Part shown: piece after piece, positions 5,792 through 7,681 of the stretch
Layout of the letters: every line of letters starts with the position of its first letter
How positions within the stretch are numbered: position 1 is the first letter of the stretch
Source of the DNA: an uncultured bacterium
Lineage (GTDB): Bacteria > Patescibacteriota > Minisyncoccia > CAIUEV01
Length of the DNA stretch: 7,681 nucleotides
Assembly (NCBI GenBank): GCA_903898335.1
Contig: CAIUEV010000061.1
Span: forward strand, 1-7,681
Reading direction: 5' to 3'
Notes under the pieces: model-generated
Database searches by the model: none
What the model was told of the DNA's origin: nothing
What the model saw: only the letters and a program-made list of their open reading frames with translations
Translations under genes and position numbers: made by a program

Positions 5792-5831
5792 AAAAAATTT
5801 CCCACCCCCGAACTTAATCGGGGATGGGAAA
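5792..5831 (-). terminator. terminator-like hairpin between tuf and rpsJ
   Basis: Read on the - strand, TTTCCCATCCCCGA (5831-5818) pairs with TCGGGGGTGGGAAA (5811-5798) as a 14-bp stem with one G-U pair and a 6-nt loop TTAAGT. T6 follows at 5797-5792. This has the form of a strong intrinsic terminator placed 9 nt after the tuf stop. Because rpsJ starts about 22 nt further on, it may act as a partial terminator or attenuator that sets a high EF-Tu to ribosomal protein ratio, or the rpsJ operon may have a promoter overlapping tuf. Confidence 0.8.
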
Positions 5832-5840
5832 AAGTAGTTA

Positions 5841-7034
5841 CTATTTGGTAATTTCAGTTACCACACCTGCGCCTACTGTTCGACCACCTTCTCGGATAGC
5901 GAAGCGCATTTCTTTCTCGACGGCAACCGGTTTGATCAACTTAATCTTGAATTTCATCGTGTCTCCGGGCATGACCATCTCAACTCCATCGGGCAGGGTA
6001 ACTTCTCCGGTAACATCAGTGGTTCTGACAAAAAATTGAGGTTTGTAGCCGGAGAAAAATGGTGTGTGTCGTCCACCTTCCTCTTTGCTTAAGACGTAAA
6101 CTTCGGCCTCAAATTCGGTATGAGGAGTAATTGATCCCGGTTTGGCCAAAACTTGACCTCTCTCAACTTGCTCTTTCTTGATTCCTCGAAGGAGAATACC
6201 GGCATTATCGCCAGCTTGTCCTCGATCCAATTCTTTATTGAACATTTCGACTCCGGTAACGGCAGTTTTCTGAGTGTCTCTCAAACCGACGATTTCAACG
6301 TCTTCGCCAAGATTGACGACTCCTCTTTCGATTCTTCCGGTAACAACGGTTCCTCTTCCTTCAATGGAGAAGATATCTTCAATCGGCATTAAGTAAGGTT
6401 TGTCAACATCTCTGGTCGGCTCGGGAACTTTGCTGTCCAAAGCATCGATCAAAGCCAAAATTTGTTTAGCGTTTTCATCGTTGGCATCTTTGGCTTCCAA
6501 AGATTTTAGAGCGGAGCCTTTGACGATAGAAGCATTGTCTCCGTCAAATTCGTATTTGGTCAAAAGTTCTCTGACCTCAGCTTCAACCAATTCAACCAAT
6601 TCCGGATCATCAACTTGGTCGACTTTGTTGATGAAAACAACAATCTCAGGTACTCCGATTTGTCGAGCCAAAAGAATGTGCTCCTGTGTTTGAGGCATAG
6701 GACCGTCAGTGGCGGCTACCACCAAGATGGCACCGTCCATTTGAGCGGCACCGGTAATCATGTTTTTAACATAGTCAGCGTGACCCGGGCAGTCAATGTG
6801 GGCATAGTGTCTTTTGTCTGATTCGTATTCGACATGGGCGGTGGCAATGGTAATACCTCTTTCTCTTTCTTCCGGAGCGGAGTCGATTTCGTCAACTCTT
6901 TTGTGGGTAACGGTTCTTCCGGCCAATCCTAAACAGTGCAGGATAGCGGCCGTCAAAGTGGTTTTACCATGGTCAACGTGACCGATAGTTCCTACATTGA
7001 CGTGGGGTTTGGTTCGACTAAATTTTTCTGCCAT
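5841..7034 (-). CDS. tuf: translation elongation factor EF-Tu
   Basis: EF-Tu is the GTPase that delivers aminoacyl-tRNA to the ribosomal A site. All GTPase motifs are present: the P loop G18-HVDHGK-T25, switch I with ERERGITI (56-63), D81-CPGH-85 with the catalytic-type histidine at 85, N136-KVD-139, and GSALK (173-177). Domain 2 landmarks ([15 protein letters not shown]) and the domain 3 ending [20 protein letters not shown] are intact. Length 397 is standard. The ATG at 7034 gives the usual N-terminus ([19 protein letters not shown]). A GAGGG sequence lies on the - strand at 7055-7051, about 16 nt before the ATG, too far for an ideal Shine-Dalgarno. tuf precedes rpsJ as in many bacteria, but the upstream neighbour is a divergent membrane-protein gene rather than fusA. 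A hairpin terminator lies right after the stop. Confidence 0.98.
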   Translation of the reverse strand: MAEKFSRTKPHVNVGTIGHVDHGKTTLTAAILHCLGLAGRTVTHKRVDEIDSAPEERERGITIATAHVEYESDKRHYAHIDCPGHADYVKNMITGAAQMDGAILVVAATDGPMPQTQEHILLARQIGVPEIVVFINKVDQVDDPELVELVEAEVRELLTKYEFDGDNASIVKGSALKSLEAKDANDENAKQILALIDALDSKVPEPTRDVDKPYLMPIEDIFSIEGRGTVVTGRIERGVVNLGEDVEIVGLRDTQKTAVTGVEMFNKELDRGQAGDNAGILLRGIKKEQVERGQVLAKPGSITPHTEFEAEVYVLSKEEGGRHTPFFSGYKPQFFVRTTDVTGEVTLPDGVEMVMPGDTMKFKIKLIKPVAVEKEMRFAIREGGRTVGAGVVTEITK

Positions 7035-7116
7035 TTTTTTTACTTTGGCTCCCTCTGCTTTGGCTTTTACTTAAGGCAAAGGTTCGCTCTATTAAAGATT
7101 AGTTAATTACTGAAAG

Positions 7117-7202
7117 ATTATCCATAAAAGAATGCATCACAACAAAAAGATTGTCAAATTAAAACCCCTCCGATTCTAGAATTGACAACGGTCTTCTTGC
7201 AA
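7117..7202 (-). promoter_or_regulatory. candidate promoter region for tuf
   Basis: Several - strand matches overlap here. TTGCAA (7202-7197) and TAGAAT (7178-7173, 5 of 6) have an 18-nt spacer. TTGTCA (7188-7183) and TTTAAT (7163-7158, 5 of 6) have a 19-nt spacer. TTGTTG (7145-7140) and GATAAT (7122-7117, 5 of 6) have a 17-nt spacer. A perfect TTGACA also lies at 7157-7152, with only a weak -10 (CATTCT) at 17 nt. Depending on the choice, the tuf leader would be about 75-130 nt. I cannot decide among them, but a promoter is expected because the upstream gene is divergent. Confidence 0.4.
7151..7188. repeat. TTGTCAA/TTGACAA inverted heptamers and ATTCTAGAAT palindrome
   Basis: TTGTCAA at 7151-7157 and its reverse complement TTGACAA at 7182-7188 flank a 24-nt spacer; a third copy, TTGTCAA, is at 7249-7255. 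ATTCTAGAAT (7173-7182) is a perfect 10-bp palindrome abutting the second copy. The heptamers resemble -35 elements, so they may simply be promoter parts; an operator role for the palindrome is speculative. Confidence 0.3.
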
Positions 7203-7248
7203 TACGAAGAATGAATAATTAATAACAAAATATAGTTTTTGTTTTTAA

Positions 7249-7278
7249 TTGTCAAAAAATTAAAAAATAGCCTATCAT
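7249..7278 (+). promoter_or_regulatory. candidate promoter for the + strand membrane-protein gene
   Basis: TTGTCA (7249-7254, 5 of 6) and TATCAT (7273-7278, 5 of 6) are separated by 18 nt. Transcription would begin near 7285, giving a leader of about 30 nt before the ATG at 7316. Together with the tuf promoter candidates this makes 7035-7315 a divergent promoter region; I see no small gene or RNA in it. Confidence 0.45.
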
Positions 7279-7315
7279 AAAAACGAAATTTTAACACTAA
7301 GACAAAAAGGTTACA

Positions 7316-7681
7316 ATGATAAAAAGATCCCCCGAGACCTCGATAAAAGACTTTTCTTTTAATGATTTTTGGTCGTGTTTCGTTGTCTTTCTGACAGGCG
7401 TTACTTTACTCTCAGTAGGGATTGGCTGTTTGGGGTTATTCTACTGGTTTACGGAATTGGCTCTTATCGTTGCTATGTTTCGGTTAAGCGGACTTTTCTC
7501 CTGTTTGGTTGAGATTTTTAAAAATCAAGATTTTCTGCGACCGACCTTTTTTAATATCTCGATAGCGGCTCTGCTTTTAGTCTGGTTTGTGGCTTTGATT
7601 TTTTTCGCTCCATTCCCGGCCTTTTCCGGAAGAGATGAAGGTTCTTATTCAAACGCTGCTGTCTATTTGGCTAAAAATGCC
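7316..7681 (+). CDS. N-terminal part of a multi-pass membrane protein, probably a GT-C (PMT/ArnT-like) glycosyltransferase
   Basis: An open frame of 122 codons starts at the ATG at 7316 and runs off the right edge without a stop. AAAGG at 7306-7310 lies 5 nt before the ATG and is a modest ribosome site. Hydrophobic segments lie at about residues 20-43 and 45-65 and, most clearly, 79-103 (FNISIAALLL to FPAF). Directly after the last one comes GRDEGSYSNAAVYLAKNA (105-122). An acidic D/E pair followed by Y and an A..LA pattern after a membrane helix is the usual first-loop motif of family 39-type glycosyltransferases that use polyprenyl-linked sugars; D107 and E108 would be the candidate catalytic acids. 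A GT-C enzyme usually has this loop after the first helix, so the extra helices before it are slightly unusual. Without the remaining sequence the family is an inference, but the reading frame is convincing. Confidence 0.7.
   Translation, partial: MIKRSPETSIKDFSFNDFWSCFVVFLTGVTLLSVGIGCLGLFYWFTELALIVAMFRLSGLFSCLVEIFKNQDFLRPTFFNISIAALLLVWFVALIFFAPFPAFSGRDEGSYSNAAVYLAKNA

Noticed and set aside
6153..6821. Several + strand open frames opposite tuf
   Set aside because: Antisense shadows of the highly conserved EF-Tu gene; no recognisable protein features.
1..7681. Recoded UGA (as in Gracilibacteria or Absconditabacteria) suggested by missing TGA stops
   Set aside because: All conserved genes are full length in the standard code with no in-frame TGA, so recoding has no support here.
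1..7681. Mobile element, CRISPR array, defence or other accessory system
   Set aside because: No transposase, integrase, regular repeat array or effector-like gene is seen; the window is core translation genes plus two membrane-protein genes.

Overview
The window looks like a piece of a small, moderately AT-rich bacterial chromosome made almost entirely of translation genes. Best guess for the organism is a member of the Patescibacteria (candidate phyla radiation). The reasons are an S6 protein with a very long acidic tail, a CxxC/CxxH type S18, an rpsF-ssb-rpsR cluster without rplI (L9), a membrane-anchored protein with a PsbP-like C-terminal motif, and start sites that mostly lack a Shine-Dalgarno sequence. 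This placement is an inference from gene content and style; nothing here (no 16S rRNA) proves it. All complete genes read cleanly in the standard code.

Left part, + strand (1-2822): the 3' end of a tRNA (1-25), then rpsF (S6), ssb, rpsR (S18) and a single-pass membrane protein of unknown function that starts at a TTG only 5 nt after rpsR. S6 and S18 bind each other in the 30S platform, and SSB is their usual operon partner. The position after rpsR, often held by L9 in other bacteria, is held by the unknown membrane protein.

Centre (2823-2900): a perfect inverted repeat with A- and T-runs on its two sides, placed between two convergent operons and able to stop transcription from both directions.

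Right part, - strand (7034 down to 2901): tuf (EF-Tu), then rpsJ (S10), rplC (L3), rplD (L4), rplW (L23), rplB (L2). This is the tuf/S10 block in canonical order, but it is cut at both ends. Upstream of tuf there is a divergent gene instead of fusA, and after rplB the operon ends at the shared terminator instead of continuing into rpsS. A strong terminator-like hairpin also sits between tuf and rpsJ.

Far right (7035-7681): a 281-nt AT-rich divergent intergenic region with several candidate promoters, then the 5' part of a + strand membrane protein that runs off the window. It has hydrophobic segments and a GRDEGSY loop motif like those of GT-C (PMT/ArnT-like) glycosyltransferases.

I see no mobile element, CRISPR array, toxin-antitoxin or defence locus. 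The interesting points are in organisation and regulation: the split S10 block, the tuf-rpsJ hairpin, the S6 tail, the missing L9, and the rarity of Shine-Dalgarno sites.
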